From contig OZ005615.1 in NCBI GenBank assembly GCA_963930655.1, positions 17,130,001-17,194,000 of the forward strand: 64,000 nt of DNA, in the 5' to 3' direction. The notes below the pieces were generated by a model, which was not told the origin of the DNA, did no database searches, and saw only the letters and a program-made list of their open reading frames with translations. The position numbers were made by a program, and so were the translations under genes. This document shows positions 46,708 through 58,864 of the stretch, in pieces. Source of the stretch: Myrica gale (taxonomy: Eukaryota; Streptophyta; Magnoliopsida; Fagales; Myricaceae). Numbering within the stretch: position 1 is the first letter of the stretch; each line of letters starts with the position of its first letter.

Positions 46708-47494
46708 ATGGCAACCCTAGTAAGTACCTTCTTAGCTGAAGGTCAATCCACAAATAGACCACCTCTCTTTAATGAGACTTGTTATAACTATTGGAAAGTA
46801 AGAATGAGAATCTATATCCAAGCTGTAGATTACGATTTATGGAGAATAATCTCCAGTGACCCTAGATTTCCTAGAAACAAGGCAGATATATTGAAGGACG
46901 AAAAAGAATTTGATGATGATAATTTAAAGCTCATGTCTTTAAATTCAAAAGCTATGAATGTGTTATATTGTGCTCTAGATTCAAATGAATTTAATAGTAT
47001 TTCTAGTTGTGAGACCGCAAAAAAAATTTGGGATAAACTCCAAGTGACTCATGAAGGTACGAATCAAGTCAAGGAAACCAAAATCAGTATGCTTGTTCAT
47101 AGTTATGAACTTTTTAAGATGAAATCCCATGAATCTATCTCATCAATGTTCACTCGCACTACTGATATTATAAATGGTCTTATATCTCTTGGTACAGAAT
47201 ATACTAATGTTGAAATGGTGAGAAAAATTCTTAGGTGCTTACCAACAGCTTGGGAACCCAAGGTCACTACCATTCAAGAAGCAAAAGATTTGACAAAGCT
47301 CTCTTTAGATGAGCTCATGAGTTCTCTCATGACACATGAGATGAACCAAGTAAAGGGAGATGTGGAAGAAGGTAAAGGAAAAAGAGGAATTGCTTTGAAA
47401 GCCTCATGCTCAAGTGATGATGAGTCTTACGAAGATGATGAAGAAATGACATTATTCACGAAGAGATTCAAGAAGTTCTTTCGGAGGAAACAAG
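46708..47494 (+). CDS. Gag, 5' portion, of element D
   Basis: Reads 'FNETCYNYWKVRMRIYIQAV' then 'MSLNSKAMNVLYCALDSNEF' and 'AKKIWDKLQVTHEGTNQVKE', the UBN2-type Copia gag domain, about 80% like the gag at 49416. Interrupted at 47495 by the family-B LTR; the downstream part is at 57100. Treated as a fossil. Confidence 0.85.
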
Positions 47495-47969
47495 TGTTGG
47501 CTTTTGTGCACAATCAAGATTTTGATGATTTCAATAAATGAATCAAGTTTATAAAATAGACATTTTCAAAGACAAAGAAAACTTGATGTAAGAGCCAAAT
47601 ACTTGAAGAACGAAGAACATGAAGATGCAAGGAGCTCAAAGTGAAGATTCAAGACCTTAGGGTATAATCCTTGTAACTCTTTGTTTCACTTTTGACAAGG
47701 ATTATGAATTGTTAGCCCAAGGTTGTTTTATAAACAATCTATTTTTGATTTTGATGATAACAAACTTTTTCAACTAGTTTGAGACCTTTAGATTCTACAT
47801 TGGAAAATCTTTTTAAGAAAATGATATCAAGAGTTCTCTAAGCTTAAATTGGCCTTAGATATAATTGAACACCTCTACACAAGCTTATTGGTCAATCTTT
47901 ACATTGTAGGTGTTTTTGGAATGCTTGATGGTGTCAAGGGAAACCATTTTTCAGTCTAAGTGTTGATGG

Positions 47970-48383
47970 TGTCGACACATAGGACCATGGTGTCGACACA
48001 TTGGTCATACTCCAGAATGCACAAAACTATGAGTCGACACATAGAAGATATAGTGTCGACACATTGAACAATGGCAAGATCCCGCTTTGTTTGTCGTCCG
48101 ATCGAGCTGAAATTTGGAGAGGACGTTCACGACACAAGGTGCTATAATCTGAACGGTGAAGATCAGATTTGGAGCTCGGGAATAGTGTTTCTCATGCATG
48201 AACAGTAACCGCGAAATTGGTGTTTTCGGAATGCTTGTTACTGTCAAAGAACACATTTTTCAGACTAAGTGTTGTATGTGTCGACACATAGGACCATAGT
48301 GTCGACACATTGGTCATACACCCGAAAAAGTGAGTTTCCAGGCAAAGCTCCTAGGTGTCGACACATACATGGAAGGTGTCGAC
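47970..48383 (+). promoter_or_regulatory. Paired TGTCGACACA palindromes, U3 of 5' LTR A
   Basis: GTCGAC starts at 47970, 47991, 48033, 48055, 48280, 48301, 48357 and 48378. These form four pairs spaced 21, 22, 21 and 21 bp. The whole module is duplicated 310 bp apart. The cluster ends about 120 bp upstream of the TATA box at 48503. Confidence 0.75.
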
Positions 48384-48502
48384 ACATGCTTCGATTTCTC
48401 AGATCTGGAGCGACGTCACTCATTCTAAAAATGTCTCCAACGGCTCTAAATGCCCTCCAACGGCTCCAAAACATGACAAGAAAGCCCTTGGTGCCCTAGA
48501 GA

Positions 48503-48512
48503 CTATAAATAG
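48503..48512 (+). promoter_or_regulatory. LTR A TATA box
   Basis: CTATAAATAG; the 3' LTR copy is at 55193-55202. It marks the U3/R side of the LTR promoter. Confidence 0.65.
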
Positions 48513-49381
48513 AACAAGATTGAAAGAGAAAACAAGAGCTACACACGAAAATCATTCTTGCCCTAATTTCTTGAGAGACAAAGCTCAAAGAAGAAGAAGA
48601 AGAAGAGAGAAGCTCTTCCAATCTAGAAGGCTTGCATTCAATCTTGCACATCCATAAGCCTTCCTTGAAGAACTCATTCTTCCAGTAAATCTCAGGTTCT
48701 TACATTTGTAGATTTGGCTTAGAGAGCCCTATCATTTCTTGAGCTACCCATTTGTAGATTTAGCTTAGAGAGCCGTTCCATATCTTGAGCTATTCATTTG
48801 TTGATTTGGCTTAGAGAGTCATCCTCCATTGTACCCATCTATTGTAAAACATCTGAGTGTTGGGCAAACACTTGGTCCTACTTGTGAGAGTAGAAGAAGT
48901 CCTCTAGGTTGTGAGGATTTGTAAGAGAGTTAAAGTGTGAGCTCGGAAAACACTTGGTCCTACTTGTGAGAGTAGAAGAAATCCTCTAGGTTATGAGGAT
49001 TTGTGAGAGTTGAAGCGTGAGCTCGCAAAACGCTTTGTAAAGGTTCCTTAGCACCCGGGAAGCTAAGGTGTATTCGCTATTTGGAGAATAGTGGAGGAAG
49101 CCCAAGGAAGTCAATTGCCTTGGGGGTGGACGTAGGCACGTGTTTGGCCGAACCACCTAAAAATACTGGTGTCATCTTCCTAACTCTCATCTTTCATTTA
49201 TGCTGATATTGCTTGATTGAACTTGCTTATCCTTTATTGTTAATATCATTGTCTGCTTATATCCAGTCTCTAGTTTTCCTAGAAATAGATCTGAACGTTT
49301 TGGGTTTGTTTGCAAAAGAATTCAAAAGTTTTTGAACAACCCAATTCACCCCCCCTCTTGGGTTGTTATTTAGACTCACAA

Positions 49382-49393
49382 TTGGTATCAGAG
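49382..49393 (+). other. Primer-binding site, element A
   Basis: TTGGTATCAGAG directly after the 5' LTR, complementary to the 3' end of initiator tRNA-Met. Confidence 0.85.
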
Positions 49394-49415
49394 CTGAGGT
49401 TTAATATCTCTATCT

Positions 49416-50927
49416 ATGACAACCCTTGTTAGCACTTCCTTAGCTGAAGGTCAATCCACAAATAGACCTCCCTTATTCAATGGAACTTGTTATAATTATT
49501 GGAAGGCTAGGATGAGGATTTACATCCAAGCCGTGGACTATGAACTATGGAGAGTTATCTCAAATGGTCCTACTTTTCCTAGAGATAAGGATGGAGAGTT
49601 GAAAGATGAAAATGAATGGAATAATGTTGATCTTAGACTTATGTCTTTAAATGCTAAAGCTATGAATGTGTTATATTGTGCACTTGATTCAAATGAATTT
49701 AATCGTGTTTCCGGTTGTGATACCGCGAAACAAATTTGGGACAAACTTCAAGTAACTCATGAAGGTACAAATAAAGTTAAAGAAAATAAGATTAGTATGC
49801 TTGTTCAAAGCTATGAGCTTTTTAAGATGAGATCTGATGAATCTATATCGTCTATGTTTACACGTTTTACTGATATCATAAATGGGCTTAAATCTCTTGG
49901 TAAAGAGTACACTAATGATGAAATGGTAAGAAAGATTCTCAGGTGTCTTCCTAAAGCTTGGGAACCCAAGGTCACTGCAATTCAAGAATCTAAGGATTTG
50001 ACGAAGCTCTCATTGGACGAGCTCATGGGATCTCTTATGACCCATGAGATGAATCAAGTTAAGAGAGACGAAGATGAAGGCAAAGGAAAAAGGGGTGTAG
50101 CCCTAAAGGCCACATACTCTAGTGAGGATGAATCCTCTGAGAATGATGAGGAAATGACTTTATTCACTAAAAAATTCAAAAAGTTCCTCCACAAGAAGTC
50201 CAAGGATTTCAAATACAAAAAGAAAGCATTCTTGGCTGCATGGGGAGAATCCGATGAAAGTAGTAGTGAGAGCGATGAAGAAGTTACAAATCTTTGCTTT
50301 ATGACAAAGGATAATGAAGATGAGGTACAAAACTCTTCATTTGACTCTTTTACTTTTGAGGAACTACAAGATGCTTTTGATGAACAACATGTTGAGTTGA
50401 AAAGAATTTTTTCAAAATATTGTTTTCTCAAAAAGAATCTTGAAAGTATTGCAAAAGAAAACGATTCTTTGAAAATTCAAGTTGTTTCTCTTGGAGAGAA
50501 TCTTGCAAGAATCACAAAAGAAAATGAAAATGTCTTGCAAGAAGAGTCAAATGATTTGAAATCTGAAAACAATGATTTAAAAAGGAAAGTTGACTCTCTC
50601 ACTAAAGATCTTGCAAAATTCACTCAAGGAAAAAGAAACCTTAATATTTTACTTGGCTCTCAAAGATGTTGTTTTAATAAAAGTGGCATTGGATATGATT
50701 TTTTAAATGATCAAAAATCCTACTCTTATATGATCACAAAATCATCTCCATCATTTGCTTTGTGCAAATTTTGTGGAAAGAATGGACACATTTCACACAC
50801 TTGTCCAGCAAGAAAGAAATCCACTCATGGCATCAAATTTGTGTGGATTCAAAAAGACAAGGTGAATGAATTTATTTCTAACACCAAAGGACCCAAAAAG
50901 ATTTGGGTACCAAAAACCAAGAGTTGA
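49416..50927 (+). CDS. Gag-like open frame of element A (503 aa)
   Basis: One uninterrupted frame. Residues about 20-200 form the Copia UBN2-type gag domain ('FNGTCYNYWKARMRIYIQAV', 'AKQIWDKLQVTHEGTNKVKE', 'MVRKILRCLPKAWEPKVTAI'). An acidic serine-rich linker follows at about 220-300, then a long lysine/glutamate-rich coiled-coil-like stretch at about 320-410. A CCHC knuckle 'CKFCGKNGHISHTC' begins at residue 450. Gag packages element RNA into cytoplasmic particles. Being open in a recent copy, it may still be made; whether it assists or competes with full relatives is unknown. Confidence 0.9.
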   Translation: MTTLVSTSLAEGQSTNRPPLFNGTCYNYWKARMRIYIQAVDYELWRVISNGPTFPRDKDGELKDENEWNNVDLRLMSLNAKAMNVLYCALDSNEFNRVSGCDTAKQIWDKLQVTHEGTNKVKENKISMLVQSYELFKMRSDESISSMFTRFTDIINGLKSLGKEYTNDEMVRKILRCLPKAWEPKVTAIQESKDLTKLSLDELMGSLMTHEMNQVKRDEDEGKGKRGVALKATYSSEDESSENDEEMTLFTKKFKKFLHKKSKDFKYKKKAFLAAWGESDESSSESDEEVTNLCFMTKDNEDEVQNSSFDSFTFEELQDAFDEQHVELKRIFSKYCFLKKNLESIAKENDSLKIQVVSLGENLARITKENENVLQEESNDLKSENNDLKRKVDSLTKDLAKFTQGKRNLNILLGSQRCCFNKSGIGYDFLNDQKSYSYMITKSSPSFALCKFCGKNGHISHTCPARKKSTHGIKFVWIQKDKVNEFISNTKGPKKIWVPKTKS

Positions 50928-50929
50928 TT

Positions 50930-52050
50930 GATTTTGCAGATGTGCTTGAAGTCCAATGTGAATGCTCCAAGCACATGACCGGAGACAAGAGTTGGTTTAA
51001 CTCTCTTTGTCTCAAGGGAAAGGGTTCAGTTACTTTTTGGTAATAATTACAAAGGAAAGATACTCATGTTGATAGCATTGGATAGTTTGGGTAAGTTCGA
51101 GGCAAATGCAGATGAAAGGTATCCTTCTTGGCTATTCAACTTATAGTATAATCTATCTTGTTTTCAATAAACATACCCTAGTTGTTGAAGAATCTTTTCA
51201 TGTGGTATTTAATGAATCTAGCATTTCTATGAGAAAAGATTAGAATGAAGTTGTAGGTCTTGAAAAATATGTTGAGAAACTAGCTGCAAGCGAAGAAAAT
51301 AAAGGTTCTCATCCACAAGCGCAAGATGTAAAAGATCTTGAAAACGAAACACCTCGAAGTAACAAAGATCTACCAAAGGCCTGGAAGTCTTTCAGAAATC
51401 ATCATATTGATCAATCCATTGGTAATGTGGAGAAAGGTGTAAGAACTCACTCTTCCTATAATCTAGCTAGTAATTCTGCCTTACTTTCTCAAATTGAGCC
51501 AAAGCATATTTCTGAGGCAAAAATTGATAAAAGTTGGATTCATGCCATGAATGATGAAGTAAAACAAGTTTTAGAAAAATATGGTATGACATCTAGTTCC
51601 TAGACTCCAAGAACATCCAGTTATTAGTACTCAATGAGATTTTCAAAACAAAATGGATGTATCTGGGGAAGTGATAAGGAACAAGGCAATATTAGTAGCC
51701 CAAGGTTACAATCTAGAAGATGCAATTGATTTTGATGAATCTTTTGCTCCTATGGCTAGATTATAATCTATTCACATATTGCTTGCCTTTGCATTTCAAA
51801 TTATTTCAATTAGTTGTGAAATATGCATCTCTTAATGATTATTTATGAGGAAGTGTGTGTAGAACAAGCTCCTAGACTTGTAGATGAAAAGCTACCACAC
51901 CATGTGTTCAAGCTCACAAAAGCACTATATGGCTTGAAGCAAGCATCTCAAGAATGGAAAAGGAAAATGATCAAAAAGGTAAAGACGTTGAACACACAAG
52001 GTATCGAGGTATGATTGGATCTTTCCTTTACCTCACTGTAAGTATACCTA
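50930..52050 (+). mobile_element. Pol remnants of element A
   Basis: Fragments in order: a protease-side piece ('CSKHMTGDKSWF' near 50965), an integrase-end-like piece near 51080-51240, and a reverse-transcriptase piece ('PHHVFKLTKALYGLKQASQE' near 51895-51950). Large parts of pol are absent. Fossil with several breaks. Confidence 0.75.
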
Positions 52051-52559
52051 ATACAATGCCTTGCATATGCATGTGTGCTAATTTCCAATATTGACCTATG
52101 AAATCTCATTTACTCGTGGTTAAAAGAATTTTCAGATATCTTATTGGAATGAGATTACTTTTGGATTAAATTGGTGATTTGTGCGTGTTTTGTAATATTA
52201 ATTGTGTTGTTGATTGCATTGGATATATTTTGATCTTTGTTTAAATTGCTCTCTATGCATTTAGCTCTAAAATCATATTTGTTCCTTGTTAAAATATTGT
52301 ATGCATTCTTTTTACATGACATATGTCAACACTTGGTAAAACAATGTGTCAACACTTATAATGATTACAATGTTTTTTAAAATGATGGACATGCATATCA
52401 TATATATATACTCTTTAGGGCAAAAGGGGTCAGCACTTTATTTCTCCTCCATCTCACAGACCCTCTTTTCTCTCCCAAACGGCATGAACTCCTCTCTTTC
52501 AAAATCATCTCTTGCCCACAGCCCTCTCCGAAAAATCCACTGCTGAAAACCTTCAAACT

Positions 52560-53815
52560 CCTCACAATGCCTCTGCTGAAATGTCTTCCAGCCGCCCTAA
52601 ACATTCCGCTCGCCAATCACCCGTATTTGTCAATTCTACGGCTCAGAAGAAAGGGAAAATCATTGAGGAACCTGCTCCTACTCCAAAGGCCTACACTTGC
52701 AGGTCAGGGCCTTGCAATAATCATTTTGTGCAAGATTTTCGGAATATGATAGTAATTGCTGGTTGTGGGGCTGATTTTCAATGGTTAACTGAGAATGGTT
52801 TTGATTTTAAAGAGATGTCAATAGTTGTGAAAATGGGGAGATATTAGTCATATCAGTTGCTTCATTAAACTCCCTGATTTCTGCTCCTAATGATGGAAAA
52901 AGAAATTCTTTGATGCTTACAGATGGATGGGGTTATCAGAGGTAGAACCACTTGATATTTAGGGTTGTGTTGGATAACTCAACCCTTAATGAGGTTATTA
53001 AACCTACTGCCAGTGGATTGACTGTTCATAGATAATTATTGCATCATATGCTTTGTAACATTATCTTACCAAGAACTGGAAAATTCAAATACATCATATT
53101 CTTGGAGATGTATAGGGGATGCTTTTCATGAATATATTTCAGATCTTTGAGATTGATATGACTGGGGAAGTTAGAGAAAAATCCAAAGACTCCATGTAAT
53201 ACAACAAGAAAACCCTTTGGGTATTGAGATTTTATGCAAAACAAGGATGGAGAATGGATAAAGAAATGTGTGGTGATACCTTAGAAAGAAAATGAAAGAG
53301 GTTCAGTTTTGAGGAAAAAACTGAAACTGAAAGGACTCTCAAGGGAAATACGACTTCTTTGGGTACGCAAACACCTATTTCCTTTCCCCCCACTGCACAT
53401 TGGATCATCTTCCGTATTTTCTGCTCCTAGTTCTCATGAACCTCACTTGGGATCTTTTAAAGCTTCATTTGGGAACACAAAGGAAAAATAAAAGAAGTTG
53501 GTCGACAGTTGGAGAATTTGGCCATCGACATGAAGATGAGCTTTGATGACATCAAGAAGCTCTTTGCTGCTAAGTGATGTGATTCAAAGCACTGTGGATG
53601 AAGTGAAATCATCTGCTGAGGATGTTGTAAAGGCAACAACGGTACATATGACAGCTGATAGAAATCTTCGGCCTCATGAAATGGAAGGGACATATTGGTT
53701 CTCCACGACTTGGATGGGCTGGCTGAAGAAGTTTGAGATTGAGTATCCTCCTCTTGTTATCAAGACATCCAAACCTTCCACCTCCACTTCAAAGACTCCA
53801 CCTACCTAGCCAGCT
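52560..53815 (+). mobile_element. Third-ORF region of element A
   Basis: Downstream of pol, 'SSRPKHSARQSPVFVNSTAQ' and 'GADFQWLTENGFDFKEM' match the extra ORF also present at 58865-60150 (minus) and 63703-64000. The last part (53300-53810, 'YWFSTTWMGWLKKFEIEYPP') matches the end of the 180-codon frame at 58865. SIRE/Maximus elements are known to carry an additional, env-like ORF here; I infer the same but see no clear membrane segment. Broken. Confidence 0.6.
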
Positions 53816-54385
53816 GCCTTTGACCTCCCCTTAGCCTATTTTTGATGATGCCAAAGGGGGAGAAGTTAGAAGGAAGAAAAGTTTGGAGAAGTTTTAAGTG
53901 ATTATGTTGACTCTCTAGCTCTTACTGAGTACATTCCATTTTGATGTTGGATGATCACTTGACTTGCCTTATCTATGCATATCTCTATAATTTATATGTC
54001 TCCATTAGATTATTTGATTATGCTCGCATCTATTGTTTATCTAATGGTGATTTTAAGGGTTCTGCAAAGTGCTTATCTCTTTGCTCTTAATTGTGGATAT
54101 TTGAGACGTGCTTCAGGTAATCTTCTTGAAACTCTCCTCTATATGAAGTCTTGTGATCTGAAATTGAATGATGAAGTTTGGGGGAGTTTGGAGGATGTTA
54201 TAGAAGTGTTTTTACAGGCTTTGAAAATTTGGAAAACCTCTGTTTACAAAGGGAACTCTTGCAAAATTTTCGTAGAATCTTAAAGTTCTTTTTGCTAAAA
54301 ACTCTTGAAAAACTCCAGACTAATCTCAGGGGGAGCTTTTCATTTTGGTATCAACAGTTTATTATTAGTTAGGTTTGTCATCATC

Positions 54386-54398
54386 AAAAAGGGGGAGA
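54386..54398 (+). other. Polypurine tract, element A
   Basis: AAAAAGGGGGAGA immediately before the 3' LTR start at 54400. Confidence 0.8.
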
Positions 54399-54399
54399 T

Positions 54400-56070
54400 T
54401 GTTAGCCCAAGGTTGTTTTATAAACAATCTATTTTTGATTTTGATGATAACAAACTTTTTCAACTAGTTTGAGACCTTTAGATTCTACATTGGAAAATCT
54501 TTTTAAGAAAATGATATCAAGAGTTCTCTAAGCTTAAATTGGCCTTAGATATAATTGAACACCTCTACACAAGCTTATTGGTCAATCTTTACATTGTAGG
54601 TGTTTTTGGAATGCTTGATGGTGTCAAGGGAAACCATTTTTCAGTCTAAGTGTTGATGGTGTCGACACATAGGACCATGGTGTCGACACATTGGTCATAC
54701 TCCAGAATGCACAAAACTATGAGTCGACACATAGAAGACATAGTGTCGACACATTGAACAATGGCAAGATCCCGCTTTGTTTGTCGTCCGATCGAGCTGA
54801 AATTTGGAGACGACGTTCACGACACAAGGTGCTATAATCTGAACGGTGAAGATCAGATTTGGAGCTCGGGAATAGTGTTTCTCATGCATGAACAGTAACC
54901 GCGAAATTGGTGTTTTCGGAATGCTTGTTACTGTCAAAGAACACATTTTTCAGACTAAGTGTTGTATGTGTCGACACATAGGACCATAGTGTCGACACAT
55001 TGGTCATACACCCGAAAAAGTGAGTTTCCAGGCAAAGCTCCTAGGTGTCGACACATACATGGAAGGTGTCGACACATGCTTCGATTTCTCAGATCTGGAG
55101 CGACGTCACTCATTCTAAAAATGTCTCCAACGGCTCTAAATGCCCTCCAACGGCTCCAAAACATGACAAGAAAGCCCTTGGTGCCCTAGAGACTATAAAT
55201 AGAACAAGATTGAAAGAGAAAACAAGAGCTACACACGAAAATCATTCTTGCCCTAATTTCTTGAGAGACAAAGCTCAAAGAAGAAGAAGAAGAAGAGAGA
55301 AGCTCTTCCAATCTAGAAGGTTTGCATTCAATCTTGCACATCCATAAGCCTTCCTTGAAGAACTCATTCTTCCAGTAAATCTCAGGTTCTTACATTTGTA
55401 GATTTGGCTTAGAGAGCCCTATCATTTCTTGAGCTACCCATTTGTAGATTTAGCTTAGAGAGCCGTTCCATATCTTGAGCTATTCATTTGTTGATTTGGC
55501 TTAGAGAGTCATCCTCCATTGTACCCATCTATTGTAAAACATTTGAGTGTTGGGCAAACACTTGGTCCTACTTGTGAGAGTAGAAGAAGTCCTCTAGGTT
55601 GTGAGGATTTGTAAGAGAGTTAAAGTGTGAGCTCGGAAAACACTTGGTCCTACTTGTGAGAGTAGAAGAAATCCTCTAGGTTATGAGGATTTGTGAGAGT
55701 TGAAGCGTGAGCTCGCAAAACGCTTTGTAAAGGTTCCTTAGCACCCGGGAAGCTAAGGTGTATTCGCTATTTGGAGAATAGTGGAGGAAGCCCAAGGAAG
55801 TCAATTGCCTTGGGGGTGGACGTAGGCACGTGTTTGGCCGAACCACCTAAAAATACTGGTGTCATCTTCCTAACTCTCATCTTTCATTTATGCTGATATT
55901 GCTTGATTGAACTTGCTTATCCTTTATTGTTAATATCATTGTCTGCTTATATCCAGTCTCTAGTTTTCCTAGAAATAGATCTGAACGTTTTGGGTTTGTT
56001 TGCAAAAGAATTCAAAAGTTTTTGAACAACCCAATTCACCCCCCCTCTTGGGTTGTTATTTAGACTCACA
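54400..56070 (+). repeat. 3' LTR of element A
   Basis: Same length as the 5' LTR and offset by exactly 6690 bases throughout, with about four substitutions and no length change. The palindrome starts are at 54660, 54681, 54723, 54745, 54970, 54991, 55047 and 55068. Confidence 0.93.
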
Positions 56071-56257
56071 TGAATCACACTTGCATATCTTTCAAAACGT
56101 GCATAAATCGTTTTACCTTTTGTTTGAAAGATTAAAATGTTTTTAAAGGTTTCAAAACACCCCAAATATATTCTCAAACCTTTCATATACTTATGAGAAG
56201 TAAGCCTTTAAAATTGAGTGTTTAAAAGTGGTAAAAAACATGGTTTTAAATGAACCG

Positions 56258-56359
56258 GTCGATGAACTTTTTCTAGCGGTCGACCTCTACATGAAGCGGA
56301 TGATCTTGACAGCATTCAAATTTATGACCGTTGGGCAACGACTACTTGAACCGATCGAC
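56258..56359 (+). promoter_or_regulatory. CGGTCGACC-type cluster in split LTR B
   Basis: GTCGAT at 56258, GTCGAC at 56279 (21 bp on), a degenerate GATGAT at about 56299 (20 bp on) and ATCGAC at about 56354. More worn than in the other B copies, but 'AGCGGTCGACCTCTACATGA' is nearly the MITE phrase at 40732. Confidence 0.55.
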
Positions 56360-58864
56360 CGGTACAACGGTAAAATTGTCAAATCGACCCCTAACGGCTA
56401 TAAATGGCTAGTTTTCACATGTGGCCTATAAATACACCTTCATTTCATCTAAAATGAAGAACCAACGACCACATATCATTTGTATAGCTTGAGAAATATT
56501 CTAAACCTTCCTATTTCATATTTCTCATATCGTTCACACAAATTACACTTTCACATCCTTGTCATTGTGTGAATCAAAAGAGATAGAACTTTCAATCTTC
56601 TTATCCACTCTTTGAAAGGGTTTTGTTCATCTATCTTCATATCCAAAAAAGGTTTTTCCTTTAGTGAGGTTGTTCATTAAAGAAGAAGCTTTGTGAGTGT
56701 ATATCTCAAGCTTGGTGAGGTTGTGAGTGGTGAGCCAGAAAAACCACTTGGGTGAGTTTGAGTGTTGATCCCGGGAAAACACTTGTACGGTTCACTAGCA
56801 CCCGAAAGCTAGTTTGTAAGCTATTGGTTGAAGATAGTGGAAAACCTCAAGGCTCGGTGAAGGAGCTTGAGGGGTGGATGTAGGCGGGTTTGACGAACCA
56901 CCTAAAAACTGAGTGTTTGCTTCTCTTACCCTTCTCCTTACTTTAGCACTTATTTACAGTTATTGCATATTATATACTTGTGCTAAAATATGCTTTACTT
57001 GCAAACACATCTTTGGAGGTCAATATCGAAAAGTTTAGAAAACCTATTCACCCCCCCTCTTGAGTTGCCTTAATCCTGAAAACTAGGACTCACAACAAGG
57101 AGATAAAAGATTTCAAAGAAAGACAAGCTATAAAGGAGATAGTAGCAATAATAATGATATAATTTGTTTTGAATGCAAAAATCCAGGACATATAAAGACG
57201 GACTGCCACAACCTTGAATCTCATAAGAATTTCAAGAATTCTAAAGATAAGAAGAAAGCTTTCTTGGCTGTATGGGGAGAGTCCAATGATAGCGATAGCG
57301 ATAGCGATGAAGAAATTGCAAATCTATGCTTCATGGCAAAAGAAATGAAGATGAGGTACAAGACTTTTCAAGTCATTTTTTCTCCTTTGATGATTTACAA
57401 GATGCTTTTAATGAACAATATATTGAATTGAAAAGTTTATTTTCAAATATTGTTGTCTTAAAAAGAACCATGAAATTCTTATACAAGAAAATGATACTTT
57501 GAAATGTCAAGTTCTTTTTCTTGGAGAGAATCTCGCAAGAGTCACAAATGAAAATGAAAATGTCATGCCAGAAGAGTCAAAAGATTTGAAATCTGAAAAA
57601 AATATCTTAAAAAGAAAAGTTGACTCTCTTACTAAAGATCTTGCAAGATTTACTCAAGGAAAGAAAAATCTTGAAATTCTTCTTGGTTCACAAAGGTGTT
57701 GCTTCAACAAAAGTGACATTGGATATGATTTCTTCAATGATATAAAATCTTAATCCTATATGATTACAAAATATTCTCAATCTTTTACAATGTCCAACTT
57801 TTGTGGAAAGAATAAACACATTTCATTCCATTGTCCAACTAGAAAGAAATCCAACCAATGAATCAAATTTGTATGGATTAAAAAAAAGGTGAAGGAATTT
57901 AATTCTAACACCAAAGGACCTAAAAAGATTTGGGTACCAAAGATCAAAAATTGATTCATTTTGCAGGTGTGCTTGATGTCCAATAATACAGAGGAACATT
58001 GGGTCATAGATAGTGGATGCTCCGAGCACATGACTGGAGACAAGAGTTGGTTTAGCTTTCTTTGTCTCAAGGGAAAAGATTCGGTTACTTTTGGTAATAA
58101 TTACAAAGGAAAGATACTCGTGTTGATAGCATTGTTCTAGGGCACGGAAGAAAGGAAAAAACACTGAGGAACCTGCTCCTTATACAGAGGCAGGAGAGGC
58201 TGTCGGCAGTAGGGTTTTGAGAGATGGCCGGAGGGTGAGAGGACTTTGCTAACAAATAGAAAAGCTCCCCCAGAGAACATACATGAGTTTTTCATGACAT
58301 TTTTGGCAAAAAGGACTTTATGATTTTACAAAAAAATTGCAAGAGTTTCCTTTGTAAATGGAGGTTTCCCAAAATTTAAAAACATGAAAGAGCACTTCTA
58401 AAACTTCCTCCAAACTTCTCAAACTTCCAATAGACCAACAAAGCACAAGACTTCAAATATTTGAGAATTGAAAGTTAGGAATACTACCTTTGAAGCAAGT
58501 CTCACAAGTCTCCAAAATTAAGCATTGAGTGTAGGGATATAGACACTTCTCAAATTGCTTTATAATCACAATTAGATAACCAATAGAAATGAGCAATTAT
58601 ATAATCCAATGGAGACATAAAAGTACTAGAGATATTCATAGTAATGCAAGTAAGTGTTTAACCAACTTTAACAACTGCAAAACATAAAGAGGACAAAATC
58701 AGATTACTACAAAATGAATGTCTTCACTAAGAGCTAGGAAGTCAACATAATACTTATAAACTTCTCCCCACTTCTCCCCATAATTCTTCTAATTTCTTCC
58801 CCTTTGACATCATCAAAAATAGGATAAGAGGAGGGCAATAACAGTTGACTATTTTTATAGGAGT

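Larger units (their letters stand above)
47710..49380 (+). repeat. 5' LTR of element A
   Basis: Contains an internal duplication with a shift of about 310 bp (the block with 'CACATAGGACCAT' at 47976 and 48286), three copies of a 46-bp phrase with 'TTTGGCTTAGAGAG' (48710-48820), and an 80-bp tandem duplication around 'TTGGTCCTACTTGTGAGAG' (48872 and 48956). It ends in a C-tract and ..TTTAGACTCACA. Confidence 0.93.
47710..56070 (+). mobile_element. Recent Copia element A (SIRE/Maximus-like), complete ends
   Basis: Two 1671-bp LTRs (47710-49380 and 54400-56070) begin TGTTAGCC and end GACTCACA. The 5-bp duplication TGAAT is at 47705-47709 and 56071-56075. The primer-binding site follows at 49382 and a polypurine tract AAAAAGGGGGAGA precedes the 3' LTR. 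Order of parts: gag (49416-50927), protease/pol fragments (about 50930-52050), then a third ORF region (about 52560-53810). By eye the LTRs differ at only about four bases, so the insertion is very recent. Pol is incomplete with several breaks, so the element is non-autonomous. Confidence 0.93.
47495..57094 (+). mobile_element. Solo LTR, family B, split by element A
   Basis: Starts TGTTGGCTTTTG and ends GGACTCACA, flanked by the perfect 5-bp duplication ACAAG (47490-47494 and 57095-57099). Its own sequence is 47495-47709 plus 56076-57094, about 1234 bp; element A fills the middle. It sits inside the gag of element D. Its C-tract, TATA box (about 56426) and palindromes match the LTR at 6046. 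Confidence 0.92.

Noticed and set aside
47970-48383. CRISPR-like spaced short repeats
   Set aside because: Repeats are short palindromes in an LTR promoter of a plant genome, with no conserved 25-40-bp direct repeat or cas genes.
48005-48657. Open frames rich in CRH/STH repeats inside the LTRs (also 54695-55347)
   Set aside because: They are translations of the TGTCGACACA palindromes and lie in U3/R of the LTR, not genes.
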